Of a stretch of DNA of 64,000 nucleotides, positions 1 to 13,966 are shown in pieces. The DNA comes from Phoebastria nigripes (taxonomy: Eukaryota > Chordata > Aves > Procellariiformes > Diomedeidae). The notes under the pieces are model-generated. The model was not told where the DNA came from, ran no database searches, and saw only the letters and a list, made by a program, of their open reading frames with translations. The position numbers and the translations under genes are program-made. How positions within the stretch are numbered: position 1 is the stretch's first letter; each line of letters begins with the position of its first letter. The stretch covers positions 217,056-281,055 of the forward strand of contig JAYKAV010002790.1 in the NCBI GenBank assembly GCA_035582835.1, in the 5' to 3' direction.

Positions 1-1437
1 ATAGAGGTTGGTTTCTGCAGATATACTCCATACTGAGGAGGAAGGGGCTGAGCATGACTTTTGCTCGTCACAGTATCAGGGCCCTTGCTAAGATTTAGCA
101 GCAAAACTGAGAGGAAAAAAATGCCTCTCTTACAAGATCACTGACACTACTGCCTTTTTCCTGCTCTTCTCAGCCACGTCCAACAACCCAGACAGGCAGA
201 GGTGATGAGCAGCTGGTCCAGGATGTGAAAAGCTGGACCAGCAGTGTTCATAATGGAGACATCTGGGTGGAGAGGTGACTGGCTAGGAAAAAAATGAACT
301 GGAAGGGGAACTGAGACTGGGACGGTGATGGACTGGGAGGAAAGATACTTGAAAGGTGGGGGAAAGGCACAAAAGTGAGCTGGGTCCAAGGGAAACTGGA
401 GGAGGACAGAAACAAGAAGCAGAAGAGGCCATGGATACTTACCTTGGGATACAGAAACATGTTAAAAGCATTTTGGCACTATTAAGTCAAGAACAGAAAA
501 TAGGAAATGCCAGAATGAAGGTTTTCAGTAACTCAGCTTCACAACCGTAACACAGAGGATTTTATTTTCTCTGTAATGTTTATCGCTGGTATTACATCTT
601 CAGCACAGTGAGGAAGGTAGCCAGAGACTCCTTTAACTTGAGTGTGGGAGAGAGCAGTTAAGTACCGTCTTAACTGATACCTATGTTTGCACATCTGTAC
701 TAGTCATAAAGGAGAGCCTTTCCAGTTATTTTTTGAAGGCATGCATATTTTGTGGGTTTGACTTTTCCATAAGAATTAAATTACATTATTTAGTGGAAAA
801 AAAATGAGCAGAGGGTTTGACAAAATGAGAATAAGGCAATGCTAAGAGAAAAAAAAGCAGAAATATACTAAGAAGGTACAGTATCTATGGTGTAGTTCCA
901 TTACAACTTTGGATTTGTTACTGGTTTTCTGCCCATAGATCTCCAATTAATTTCTATTATTTATAAAATCACCCTCACAAAAATGTAGTGGGACAAGTTA
1001 TAGTGATTTTGATAAAAATTAAAATAAGTTAGTCTGAGGAGGTAAAAAAGCTACCCATTCTGATTTGTAACAATCCTTTCCCTGCTGAAATGNAGGGATG
1101 GTGCTGAGTTTGTCTGGGTTCTGTTCCCAGCTCTGCCTTTGACATGCTGGGCTTGTCAGCAGGTATCTCAAGAAAAATTACAAAAAATTTCCAAATCTCA
1201 TTTCCCTTTGTAGCATCATGAGCAAATGTTTGGGATACCCAAAATTGATGGCTGTTTTTTGAACATATTTCATCCAAACTGTTCCATGCTGCAGTTCACT
1301 CCTTTGTAAAATGGTTTTAATATTCCACGGCACATAGGCATAAGCTAATGTTTGGATTATATTGGGAGCCAGAAGAAGAAGTTCTTTCTTCAAGCAGCTA
1401 CCTTTCTAACACTCTGTTTCTTTTCTGTACACTGCAG
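1..1437 (+). other. GRM1: GRM1 intron, 3' part (upstream of the 7TM exon)
   Basis: This is the intronic sequence before the transmembrane exon. I looked for the preceding exon, which should encode the cysteine-rich domain, and did not find a match, so that exon lies left of the window. The intron ends with a pyrimidine-rich tract at about 1411-1428 and an AG at 1436-1437. The rest is AT-rich with several stops in every frame and holds no repeat that I recognise. One ambiguous base lies at 1093. Confidence 0.85.
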
Positions 1438-2368
1438 GCTGTGAACCCATCCCTGTAAAGTACCTCCAGTGGAGCAATATAGAGTCTATTGTGGCTGTGG
1501 TCTTTTCCTGCCTGGGGATCCTGGTCACCATGTTTGTCACCCTTATCTTTGTGCTCTACAGGGATACCCCTGTTGTCAAATCCTCCAGCCGGGAGCTCTG
1601 CTACATTATCCTTGCTGGCATCTTTCTGGGTTACGTCTGCCCTTTCACCCTTATAGCTAAACCCACCACAACATCCTGCTACCTCCAGCGCCTTCTGGTG
1701 GGTCTCTCCTCTGCCATGTGCTATTCTGCCCTTGTGACCAAAACCAACCGCATTGCACGCATCCTGGCAGGCAGCAAAAAGAAGATCTGTACCCGCAAGC
1801 CACGTTTCATGAGTGCATGGGCCCAAGTGGTCATTGCCTCCATTTTGATCAGCGTGCAGCTCACACTGGTGATCACGCTGATCATCCTGGAGCCCCCGAT
1901 GCCCATCCTCTCCTACCCCAGCATTAAGGAAGTTTACCTTATCTGCAACACCAGCAACCTAGGCGTCGTGGCTCCTGTGGGCTACAATGGACTCCTCATC
2001 ATGAGCTGCACGTACTACGCCTTCAAGACTCGCAATGTGCCTGCCAATTTCAATGAGGCTAAGTACATTGCATTCACCATGTACACCACTTGTATCATCT
2101 GGCTGGCCTTTGTGCCTATTTATTTCGGGAGCAACTACAAGATCATCACCACCTGTTTTGCAGTGAGCCTGAGCGTGACAGTGGCACTGGGGTGCATGTT
2201 CACTCCTAAGATGTACATCATCATAGCCAAGCCTGAGAGGAACGTCCGCAGTGCCTTCACCACCTCAGATGTGGTGCGTATGCATGTCGGGGATGGCAAG
2301 GCACCTTGCAAGTCCAACACTTTCCTCAACATATTCCGGAGAAAGAAGCCAGGGGCCGAAAATCCAAA
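1438..2368 (+). CDS. GRM1: GRM1 exon encoding the seven-transmembrane domain (internal exon, partial CDS)
   Basis: This exon encodes the heptahelical domain of metabotropic glutamate receptor 1, a class C GPCR that couples glutamate binding to Gq/phospholipase C at perisynaptic membranes. It is 931 bp with 309 complete codons (1440-2366), flanked by split codons. It opens CEPIPVKYLQW. TM1 follows, then RDTPVVKSSSRELC before TM2, then TM3 with TKTNRIARI. The intracellular loop 2 basic patch KKKICTRKPRF comes next, then TM4, the loop 2 cysteine (CNTSN), TM5, TM6 (TTCIIWLAFVPIYF) and TM7 with the class C PKMY motif. The membrane-proximal tail contains RRKK (2337-2348), known in mGluR1 as a basic retention and trafficking motif. 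GRM1 is chosen over its paralogue GRM5 because of WSNIES, KPTTTSCYLQRLL, MPILSYPSIKE and NTFLNIFRRKK. The acceptor AG is at 1436-1437 and the donor GTAAGT at 2369-2374. Reading through the donor gives a stop at once (AAG TAA). The exon looks fully intact. Confidence 0.98.
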
Positions 2369-5300
2369 GTAAGTGATTGACTGCAGGTACACATCTATCT
2401 GCGTATGTCCCTCTCTTTGCCATCCTCTCTTGGTTGACCGTAGTCTGCTGAATAGTAAGGTATGTAACAGTTTTTCATCTCACGTGTAGCAGAAAAGGTG
2501 GAAATGATCCTTTAGATCTAAGCCTCAGACGGATATTGACATGTTGCTTCTTATTTTCTCTCCTGCTCTAAAGGCAGCCCGGTACACAACTCCCTCTACC
2601 TCTGGGGCAGGTCAGGCAGTGACAGAGTAACCAAGCTCCATGTGCAGCTTCTCCCATCTCTCCGTGCATGTGATGGGGATCTCATGCCCCTACGTTCAGT
2701 TGCTCTGCATTATGTTCAAACTGAGGTGCTATTGTAGCCTTTTGGGAAAGGGAACCAGAAATCTATGTCTGAGTGGTTGTAAATCACATGTACTTGTCTA
2801 AGGCCCCTGGGATGTGTGTGTGAAAGCTGGGGATTGAACATGAGTTTTTAAGGTAGTGTTTTGTGACAGTCCTCATGATTGTGATCCAAAAGCACCCTTG
2901 ACACTATCCATATGCTCTATTTAATATTCAGAATTATGAGCATCATTAATCATCGTTAGTGTAAACTTGTCCATGTTCTCAATCCCAGTGTTGGTGTGAA
3001 AGTTGCAGAAGTCAACTGATGGTGAAAATGAACTTGCATCCACATCTGTTGAACCTGTTATTTTCCTTGCTAATAATTAAAAGCAACCCAGCTGCAGCAG
3101 AAGGGGAGAGAGAACTGTTACTTCAAAGAGCATCTCCCTGTGAGCAGCTGTCTGAACATTTGCATTCTTTATTATCTTACTGCTTTTTAATCTTTAAAGA
3201 AGCACCATAGGGCTAGACATGAGCTTAGATTATTTTTGTCCCAATTAAAAAAAATTATCAAAATAATAAAGAACCAGTGAAGTCTACATTTCTGAGCTTC
3301 CTGATAGAATTAAAATTCAGTTAATTTCCAGTTCTTTGGGATCTGTAGGTTTCTCTGAGTCACTCAAGTTGGTTTCGATTCAGTTTGCATAAGAACCATT
3401 TTCGTATGTCCTGGAGATGGAATGGATAAGGATGGAGGTAATACCGTAGAAAACCCATGCTGTGATCAATTTTGCCTTTATGATACTTCAACCTCTCCTC
3501 TGCTAATCCAGTGAATTCCAATTCCTAAACAGAAAAGTGGCATCCATCTAAATTAAATTGGTGTGCAGATATAGAGTTAAACTGAGTTAGTTTTAAAAAT
3601 GGAAACTAGTTTACATTTACAAGGGCAAGTCAAACATATAAGCCTTGATAAAGCACTCACATGCAATGTTGTGCTGTTAGTTTAACTACTATAGTTTGGG
3701 GACTAGAGCAAACCAAGCCACTCTTCCTTTCTCCTTCCTAAAGTAAAGCAAAAAAAGAAGAAAAGAACCAGGGAAGTCTGCTAACACAGACTGAGAGTCA
3801 ATTCAAAACCTTCAGCTACATCTGGTGCTGATACAGAGGTCAGAAAGTCCTCTTGAAAAATGGCTGTCCCAGCTGCATTACCAACAGAGTTTCAGTGAAC
3901 GTAAATTGTTTAGTAACACTGGTCTTCACTTCAATAACAAAGCACTCTGCCTTTACTGATCTGTTGCATTCTGAAGATACCATGTGCAATCATGAGGGTT
4001 TGAACTCTATCTTACTTGGTTGAATTAAACTATGAGCCATTACAGCCAGCACTGTTTTAAATAGAGCTGGTTGGGAACTTTCCAGTGGAATATGTTTTCC
4101 ATCAGAAAATTCCAGCCTCTCAAAATGTTTCATAGAATTGGGCTTTGATGGTAGTGATCCTCTCTGGGCCAGGGGGACTTTCTTTTTTTCCCATGGAGGG
4201 ATGAAGGCATTGGGAAAGTGTGAGGGAACTTTACCCCAACAACCATTAGTTAAGGCAAGGCACTCACTTAGGTTAAGAGCACCTCCTTCACTTCCCAGGT
4301 GAACGCCCTATAACCGGACTATGCACTGTCCCAGCGCAAGTCTCCTCCTTTCTCTCTGTTCTTGACCAGCAATGCGTCCTGGAACAGAGAAAAAAATCCT
4401 GATGCAAACCCTAGAGAAATACTTTGTATTATTCTGTGAGAGAGCTTGAATCTGGGTCTGAGAGATCCCTTGCGAGTGTCTTCAGTACCAAGCTGCTGTC
4501 AGTCTCTCCCTCTTGTCAAATGAATATTTAAATACGTATAAAAAATGGAACAGCTCCATCAGGAGAGATGGAGAGAGAGTGATATCTGCTGCTTTTATTG
4601 AAGCTTTGTGGGGATATTTATTGTTAGAGTTTGCTGCTTGATGACATTATGAGATCCTGGCTGTTACAGAATGATGACATAGCAGCATTTTTTAGGAGAG
4701 CCTTTTTAATCTTTTTTTTTTTTCCCAGCTGTGAGATTGTAACTTTTGGATATGGATCTTGCTGTGATCATTAGCCTTGTTCTTGACCACAAAAGTTACT
4801 TTGGTCTACGAGGGTCAGTCAGCTTGAAGAGTAGCACTCCTGTACAGTGCCTGTACAATTGCTTCCCTGAGGAAGCAATGCTCCTTTCTGTACTACATGC
4901 AGAAAAAATAACCAGTGACATTGAAGATGCTGGTCTTGAGGAGGGTTCAGGAAACACCTTCTCCAGCCATTGCTTCAAATGGACCCTACTCAATGTGAAG
5001 GAGGCTGAAGCCAGGCCTGCAGCCTGCAGGTCTGTTGTGTTGCTTTTCTATAGTCCACACACACACTTCAAACAGAGTTTGAGCCACACAGCAAGGCTCA
5101 CCTCTTCTCCCATGCTTCTTGTGGGCTGCAGTGGCATGACAAGAATCAGTGTTGCAGAGGGGACCACAGGGGATAAGTTCGTTGTGCATCTTTGGGTAAT
5201 TAGCTCCAGGTTTGGCAGTGATGCTTAGCTGCTGCCTTGGTCTTCACATATAAATGATTTTAAATTTATGGTTGAGACCTCAGGTCTGGAGACCATTTTA

Positions 5301-8300
5301 GTGCATTTTGAATCAGAGTAAGAAAGGATTTAGCTGTCAACATAAGTTGCGTAGCAAAATCTGAGTTGATAGGAAGGCCAACTAGCAAGACTCACTGAGT
5401 GGCCAGGACTCCACAATAATGCGGAAGCCACCTGCTTACCCCCTTGTAATTTTAATATATTTGCATTCAATTATTTTTCCTCCAGCTGTCTGCACTCAGA
5501 AATGAATGGCTGTTTTTAAATATCTCCAAACAAGTACTTTTTATTTATNTTTTCAATGTGTTTTGGCAGTCCATGCCTCTAGGCTGCTCTCACAGGCATC
5601 CACTCTAAGCAGTGCCCAGGCAGTCACCTGGGCCAAGGATCTCTCCAAATGGCTTTATTTTATTCCAATAAAAAGTGTCGGGCAACCCAACATCCCCTAG
5701 TACCTTCTCCTTGCTTCCTTTACAGGAGTCTGTTCCTGTTCTTCATCCTCTCTCCCTCTGTGCTGGGTCCCTACATACAGTTTTTAAACTGGGAATCAGG
5801 TTTCTCAGTTACCTCTGGTAACATGTGTCTGTTCCCTTACCAAGGCTTAGGGAACCATCTGCTTTTTTGTCTTGCCAGTTATAAAATTATCTCCAGGTAT
5901 TCTTAAGTTACTCTTTCTCTTTAAACTGAGTTGCTGAGTTGCCATTTCATCTTGAGCAAGCTGTGCTGACATGCCGTGTTTTTCTGGGACTCATTTCACT
6001 GGGCGACTCACAGTCCACAAAGGCTTTTGGGCTCCTCAGCTCCTTCATTTTCAAAGCCTCCCACAGACATGCAGTGAGGGGAATCTTAGCATAAGTACGT
6101 CCAGACGGCAGGACATTTTGTTTCACTGTTTTTTTGTGGTGGTGGGAGGAGGCAAATGCACCGTGCAGCATGGCAGGAGTTGGAGCTCCCAGAAACAGAG
6201 AGTAAATGTTCAGCATGTTCAGTTGCAGTCATACAAATGCAGATCTTTTACAGCCTCTCACTTGATCCAACCTGAGTACCTCATCATAGGAAGAGATGCT
6301 GAGGAGTATTCCCTCTTCTTGCTCTCACATTACCACTCCATGCAGTCAATATGCTCTCTTTAAGCAGGGGGTTATGGAGGCAAGGGGGGAGGGGAGAGAA
6401 GTGTGAACCGAAGACATGAAAACACTTTTAATATAAGTAAAACAACAGCTTTTGTCCTGACCTCTGCAGGCTACACTGTGTGAAATAGAACAAAACCAAT
6501 CATCTCTACCTGGCACAGCCACACAGGGAATATTTCACTCTGTCTGGTTGAAATGCATCAAAAGATCTGAAACAAGAAGATGTAGTGGAAAGTGCAAGGA
6601 GGATTTATAATAACTGGTCACCATTGTACCTTCTCCTATAAAAGAGAATATATTGTTAAACTCTTGCACTTCAGGACACGAGCCCAATCTGAGAAGTCTA
6701 CAATATATTTAAGAATTTTCTTTGGTCCTAAATTGTGTCACCTAGCCTGCAGCATGTAAGAATTATCTTTAAATGCTTGTTGTACAGATTACTGTCTAGT
6801 GTAGTTTTATCTTCTTAGAGCATTGCCAAACCAGTATAGAGACAATTGCTGAATCTAATAGGAAATGGTAGGCTAGCTTGCTTTGCAATTTAGAAAATTG
6901 ATGCGGTGGGTAAACTTCTCATGTCCTGTAGTAGTATTGCATACACAATAAGACAGCCCTTTATTTTTACCATTACAGACCTTGGAAAATACCGAATTCC
7001 AAGGCACTTTCAAGAAGGCCCTTAAACCTGCTGGGCCTGCACAGCCGTCCTGCTGAGGCTTACCCCAGAGGGGAAAGGCATATTACGGAAGAGAGTTTTG
7101 AAACAGCAAAAAGGTTGTAAGCTCGTGCAAGTGGGAAATAATACAAGGATTAAGAAGAAAAAAAAAGATAGTGGGAAAAATGATACAGGACAGGTTAGGT
7201 TGTTTATTTAAATAATTTCTTTGTCNTTGTATATCTGATCTGTCCATTGACCTAGCAATAAAATGTTGACGTCCAGGCCCTGTTTTCGGTGCTGACTCTG
7301 TAGAGCAGTGGCACCATGGGGTGCAAGGCGCAGTGCTGGTCNGTGGCTGTGCAGCTCCTGGCTCCCCATCAGGGCACGGGGCTCCACAACCACAGTTGGT
7401 TCACCCTTGCATCCCACCCAGGGCATATCATGGAGGAGTCTGCTTCCCTCACAGTGCGGATGAAGATGTGGCAGCTCTGGCGTGGCTCCCTGGTGCCACA
7501 GCTGTCACGGGGAAGGCAGGTGGCACCCTGGTGTGGCCCGACTCATCTCCCCATTGCAGCCCACCCTGGCGTTTGCCTAGCTTCTGTATGCAGTGTAGGC
7601 CTTCACCCTTTTCTGAGGTTGCAGTGCATTTTTGGGAAAGCATCTTGTATGCTTACAAGGATAGTTGAAGGTTTTAATGCCAAACATCTCTCTCTCAGTA
7701 GTTGGTACGTTTGCTGGCTTTGCTGGGCTGTTTACTGGGCTTAAACCATTAATGATTTTGTGGACACATGGCCCTGTGACAGGTAACAGCTCTTACCCAG
7801 TTCTCTCGAGTGTGTGATGTGAATTTCCAATAAGAAAATTCAACAAACTCAGTCAAGCTGTTCAGTCCTTGTCAGTATTTTGATTTAAGTGAGTCACACT
7901 CAAACATTTAAGTGAGAAAACTCCCAGAAGACAGTTACATGCTTCCAAAGGGACTCCTACAATTGATGTTAAAGAATTGGAAAGAAACACAAAATAAGGG
8001 AGTCTGAAACTTAATAATCCAATAGTGATCTCTTCTAGCCCTGCTGCAGCATTGTCCATTAAATTTGAGCTATGTAATTATATCTAATATTGTCCTCCAT
8101 AGCCTTGAATTTGCATTTGCTTTAATAGATATGATGTAGTTCTATCCCATGCACCAAAAAAGCACAGAATAGGTGATAAATAACTCTGAGATGTCAATTC
8201 CACAGTTACATTCTTTCTAGTTATTTAAATGAATACTAAAAATCATATTTATTTGAAAACCAGGCATGGTAAATGTGTATACCAAATTACATACCAAATT

Positions 8301-11300
8301 GTATATCTGTGTACATATGTGCAAGATAACCAGTCTGGAGATAGAGAATTTACTTTTTCCTTCTCATGAGAAATAAGGGGCAAGGCTGAATAAGGCACTG
8401 TAAGTTTTCCTTGCAAATTATCCCAGCTAAAGGGAGTCCCAGCACACGCATAACCAATCACATGTCACTCCTAAGGCAAGCTGAGGAGAAGGAGCGGAGA
8501 CAGATATACAATATGATTGGGACGATTGTCATCAAGTACAAGCCAAGACGTCTGGCAGTTTAGGCTTATTCCTCTGGGTTTCCTTCTGTGACCAAACAGA
8601 GGCTGCCTGAGACTACATTTAAGAGAAATAAATTAGAAAAACAATGAGGTTCTGCAGTGGCCTCCCAGTAAGAGCAGTGGGGATAAACCCCCCTCAGACA
8701 AAACCCGGGTTATATTGAATTAGTTTACAGGGCACAGTACCTGCACCCTGGGCTCCCATCCAGACTTCTGCTTCTTTGTCACCAGTCAGAGCCACATTTT
8801 ATTTGGATGGTGCCTTTAGGTGAAAGGGCTGTTGTGTAACGTTTTATGTCATTTCCTACCTTTCTCAGAAGTTCCCAGTCCAGGGCAGTTTTGCCACTTT
8901 CTTTTCATGGATATTCACAACTCTGTTCTCCCAGGCGATTTTGACAGGACATAAACCNGAGGAATGGTCTCTGAGTGCAGCCTGGTTCTTAACAAAGGAC
9001 TCCAGGAGAACTTCGCTTTACAGCTCCTTCTTTTGTTTTGCTGCTCTCAAGTTGCTGAATCACAAAATGTTGTTTCACTTACNGGCACTGCTGTAGCACC
9101 AGGCAGCTTCGTATAATGAATCTCAATACTTAAACACAATGACGCATAGATACACAATCACATCAGAGAGGAGTTTTACAGTTAGGTACCACAATCTCTG
9201 CTTCCTGACTGAAGGGAAGCAAAGGCAGTGCTACAGAAATCTGGGGGAAGGCTAGTATCTTTCTTGGCATAAAACACAGGAATAAGGACACCACTTGTAA
9301 TTTAATTTTGTGCTTGACTGGATCACTTATTACATTTCCTTGTAGTTTTGTATTTGCATATATTATTTATTGCATTTTTATTCTGAAATGTAGTCATAAC
9401 AATCCAGTTAGGATGCTACAAAAATACACCAACTCAACAGTGATTGATACAAACAATTGCGTTCACATGTAGGTATAGGCAAATGATGTTTATCTGCTTA
9501 GCACCATAATCTCACATTGTTTTCATTAGAATTCTCTCTGTGAGAAAAATAAGGTAGAAATCTTTTCCTTCTAAGAGTGTCAGGTAAATAAATAGGTGTT
9601 GAAGGCTGCATCCAGATAAGCACCTAAAAACCTGGATATTTCCCTATATTACATATAGAAGTCAGACTCCAACCCTCATAAGCACATACTTAGGAAAAAA
9701 AAACCCACCAACCCATGTTTAAGGGGGGGTGGTCTGAAATATCATTTCAAAATGCATAAAAGCCATTTATTTATTTAATTCAGCATTTTAAAATGGAAAT
9801 GGAATAAAAAACTAAAATACAAGTCTTCTAGAGGATACTTTAAGATTTTTTTAAGTCAAGAATGCATTTTACCTCCTTCCTATCCTCAAAGGTGTGATGT
9901 TTCAGCCCTGTGCCTCAGTTATTCACCTTCCCTCAGCAGAAGCAGAGCTGTGACATTTCAGGAATACATGATAATTCATGTANAAACACTTGCTAGAATA
10001 AACACACAGGATATTCTGCAAGTGTTTATTCTTCAGGGATCTCTGAGCCACCTTGTGATTTCATACATCTTTGAGCTAATTTAGAGGTGAACAAAAATTT
10101 GGGTACTGAAGGATATCATGTGGATCTCTGATATTCTCTGTAGAAGGATAAGGCTATAAAACAGCACAAGCACTATACACATCTATATACAGTTAATACA
10201 GGCGTTTGGTTTTTTTCCTCAAATTAAGATGTAGTCTGAAAAATATTCTTGATTCATCCCAGCAATTCAGTGCAAAGTTACTAATGTGAAATGCAGAACC
10301 ACTGCTGATTTATTTAATCCTTTTTCATGCTTAGGGACCCACAAGCACATAAGAGCCCAAGAAGAGGACAGCACTCTTGGATGTCACCTCTTTCACTGAT
10401 GTGAAAGGCATCTCGCGTTCTGGCTTACCCACTGAGCTTATCCCTGCCTGCGATGAGTGCTCCTGTTTGCTCAGGGATGCCCCATGAAACAAAACACTGC
10501 AAGCCAAACTGCAGATGCTGCAAACACATGCTGACAGAGCACCTGATTTTTAGCAAGACTNTAATTCATAGGCGAATCACACCCCCAGAGAGAGAAGATG
10601 GTCCATCTCTGTTNAGGGACGGTAGGTGTGTATGGTTTTCCACCCTGTTAGAAATTAAATTGTCTGAGCAGGGTTTTATCCTGATTATACACTGTTAGTC
10701 TCAGTCCAGTATTGCTCTATGTTTCATTAGAGAAATATCTTCAAAGCCCTTGGTGGATGACATTAGCACATACGCTTTGTTTGCTGTGGGAAGAGGGCTG
10801 CGCATTGCTCTGTCAGTTGATCAGTAATGTGTTTCAAAGCAAATTTGTCAGGATGATGCCTGCTGTCACCAAGGCACAAAGACCTGACTATTCTCACTTG
10901 TATCATCACTGTAATTTGGGAATGCTCTCCACAGCTCTTCCCTATCCTAAGGAAGGATTTGAAAAAATTTCTCACCAGCAGTAGCTCAGGTTAGTTCCCC
11001 CCCACTATTTGTGCTCCCAGAGCTGGGAGTATTTTTGACAATGGGAGTTTTACTAAAATTTGGAAACAAAAGTCAAGCAGTTTCAGCTTACATATGCCTC
11101 AACAGCATGAACCACTGCCGACTGTACTAGCCTTTGTGAGACCACAACCTGCACACCTTTGTGCCTTACCATCATCAGCAGCTGAGTTCCAGTTATTACA
11201 GGGACAGGACACAGCACACTAGCCAGGCACCTGCAGAAGCCCATTTTTCTTAAAATACCCCAAAGTTCAGACACATCCATTTACAAACACCTGTACTACC

Positions 11301-13195
11301 TCCTACAACATTTAACGCTATCCTACGTTTTCCATTCTTCACATTACTTTCGTAGAACACAGAAGAAGATGCAGAGACTGGTGCTGGATACAAAGTAGAG
11401 GCTAACTTCTGGTGCACTACTCAGTCCAAAATCTGGATGTATTCTTTGCTAAATGCCTGTCCCACAGATGTTTGTAATGGAGCAACTTTCTTTCTTCTCT
11501 TTATTTTTGTCTATGGTGATTTAGGAGTTTGTAAAGGGAAGAGTGAGGAATTTCAAAATCTCCATCTTAGCTTCCTGCTTGACTTTGATTTTTTTTAGCT
11601 AGTATGGTTTGATGCTTTTTTCACCTGTCTTCTGATACTGTTTTCCATCTGTCCCAAATGCACTGAGTACCATTCACACCCAGAGCAGAGATCTGACCAC
11701 ATTCTCCTCCGTTCTCCCAGTTCTTAGCTCTGTGCCCCAAGGACTCTGAACGGGCAAAATCAGCATTGCCAGATCTTTGTTTGGGGTTTCCAGACCCAGG
11801 TCTGAAAGTCTGCAGAACAGACTATGACAGATTTAATGTCCACACAGAAGACACCCACTGTCAAAGAGTCACTAAAAGTCATGGCCAACGACAGAAGTTA
11901 TGTTCTCTGCTATGCCAAAGGACTCTAAGAAATCACTTTAAGTGTGGGTTGAAGAGGAAAGTATATTGTATCAATAGAACATCTGCCTCCACACCAAAGT
12001 TGTTAAAGACTATTTAATTCTGAAATAACAACTTAGCTCATTCTTCAGAGCATATATGTGCTCTGGCATTCAGCCTCCCACACCTGACAAGCATAGGTTA
12101 ATAGGCATTATCACTGTAAACAGCAAACAATTGTGCAGGCTAGAAGTAATCACACAATTTGTCACTTTAAAGCCCACTTGAAAACTAAAAGCTCCAAGTT
12201 TCTTATTACTGCATTGTAAACAATTTACCATTTCTAGCTTACTGTTTCAGTTATTTTTTCTTAAGCTGTTTCCCCTTCTCTGCTCTGTGGTTCTTCTTTT
12301 GTGGCATGCAGGATGTGGTTTTCTTCCACCCTGTAAAATTAACCTTACACAGAGAAAAAAAAGGGAAAAAAGTGAATTATTGTCTGCTGGATTGTCCTTG
12401 AGCCAGATCTCAAGGTCAGATAAACATTAATGTCAGCACCAGAGAAGCTGTCCCTGCTGCCCCTCNTTTGGGGAACAGGGGTGAGAGTTGTCCCTTTCAG
12501 CAGCAGATCATTAGATTAGCTCAGCTGTGTTGCAGCACCACAGCCAGAGATGTCAAAGCTGATCTTAAACTCTAGCAAAACAAGTGCCCCCTGATCTGAT
12601 TCTAGCAGCTCCTCACTAGTAGATGGTTTGCTGGTGTCTGCAGTTTCAGTCTGATCCATCCCAGGTATCCCCAGGGAATCACAGGCTCAGTTTAAATGCC
12701 CATCTGCAAGCCACCTTCTAGTTTGTATATCTCCATCTCTTTACCCAGCATGGTGTTTGTAAACTATTACTCTTTCCTCATCCTTAGCATGTTAAAGCCA
12801 GGAACTTCTGCTCTTGTTGCTTTCTTACTTCAAGCTCTTCTTAGTCTTCCCCTCTACTTCCATGNAAAATGTCTGGTTTTGTTCTCTTCTGGACAATTCT
12901 TTTCATGGCACAAGCTGGATCATTTCAGATGGTTCAGTTCAGCCCATTTTGGCTGGCTTGCAAGCCTTACATTCCCAGATCAAGCATTGTCTGGAAATTG
13001 GGACTTCCTCCATGTTACTCATTTTTTTGCATCCCAGAGGCCCCCAAACCAGCCAACTAACCAGACAGCCAGCAGTAAAATACCCAAAAAACAACCAAAC
13101 AACAACAAAGAAGCAAATCCCAGAGTCTGTGTAAGCCCCCATGGAGGGATTATCTACCTTGAGCAGGCTGACTAGGACTGACAAGGGGCTACGGT

Positions 13196-13550
13196 TGAAA
13201 GCATAGCCGCAGCAGCACAGACGACTGCAAAAAATGCCCAGCGAGCACATTAAGCGCGTGGGTGGCATTAACCCCGCCGAGCCGTGGGCTGCGAGGGCTG
13301 GGCCAGCCAGCGCTAACCCGCGCTGCCGCCAGCTCTCGTGCGTGCCCCAGGTGGCAGGTTAACGCCGTGAGCACACGGGCGATCCAGCAGCTCCGCAAGG
13401 GTCCTTGGGAGCTCGTGTGTGCGCAGCGTGGGCTCACGGGGGTGTAGCGGGAGCTCGCGTGTGTGTGCAGTGGGAGCTCNTGTGTGTGGGCAGTACAGGC
13501 TCCTGTGGGGTGCAAAGCGTGGCCCCAGGGATCTCTGTACTCGCCACTCA
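13196..13550. promoter_or_regulatory. CpG-rich intronic segment (possible CpG island or internal promoter)
   Basis: By eye there are about two dozen CpG dinucleotides between 13200 and 13465, in a window that is otherwise CpG-poor and AT-rich. The 3' part overlaps a G/T-rich minisatellite. A second GC-rich patch with GC boxes follows at 13941-14090. CpG clusters of this kind inside long introns can be alternative promoters or regulatory islands, but no TATA box, annotated exon or transcript supports that here. It could also be only a GC-rich repeat. Confidence 0.4.
13407..13512. repeat. Imperfect minisatellite with GGGAGCTC units
   Basis: Units starting with GGGAGCTC occur at 13407, 13449 and 13472. 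Each is followed by a GTGTGTG-rich stretch ending near GCAG. Unit spacing is unequal (42 and 23 bp), so this is a decayed or irregular array. One unit contains an ambiguous base at 13480, consistent with difficult assembly. Confidence 0.55.
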
Positions 13551-13940
13551 GTGAGCAGTCCTTTCTCCTTTACTTTCTCATATTCTCTGAAACCTAAGTT
13601 ATACCCATTTCTTAGTCCTTAGGGTTATACAAGTTATCTCAAAAATCTCTCCTGCCACTGTCCTGGACAGCCAAGAGATTTGCCTGTGGCTACTTTGGGC
13701 TATCATAGCGTGTAAATCCACAAATGCTTTAAGCTGCCCTAAGCCAGACATGACACCCTAAGCCTTCCTTTGCTCCGTGCTGTNCCTTCACTTACGCAGG
13801 GACAAGAGCCTGGACGGCCACGCTGTGAACTGCAGCAGGGAACTGATAATTTTTTTTTCCCCTTTCTTTTTCTGGCTTAGCTGTGACCCAGATTAGTTGT
13901 CCGTGTCATCCCCTGCCAGTTGATTGAGCAGTTGCACCAA

Positions 13941-13966
13941 GGGTTGTGCTGGGGCGGAGGGGCGGG
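13941..13966 (+). promoter_or_regulatory. GC-box cluster and canonical G-quadruplex motif
   Basis: Four G-runs (GGG, GGGG, GGGG, GGG) are separated by loops of 7, 4 and 1 bases, which satisfies the usual G3+N1-7 rule. The same bases contain GGGGCGG and GGGGCGGG, which match Sp1-type GC boxes. It lies about 400 bp downstream of the CpG-rich patch. On the + strand it would also form in the nascent GRM1 RNA. Function is unproven. Confidence 0.4.

Noticed and set aside
1..1437. Upstream GRM1 exon encoding the cysteine-rich domain
   Set aside because: No translation resembling the ACDLGWWPN-type motif was found, so this interval is only intron.
7960..8040. GATCTCTTCTAGCCC string reminiscent of a CR1 3' region
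   Set aside because: The match is too short and the flanking sequence does not extend the similarity.
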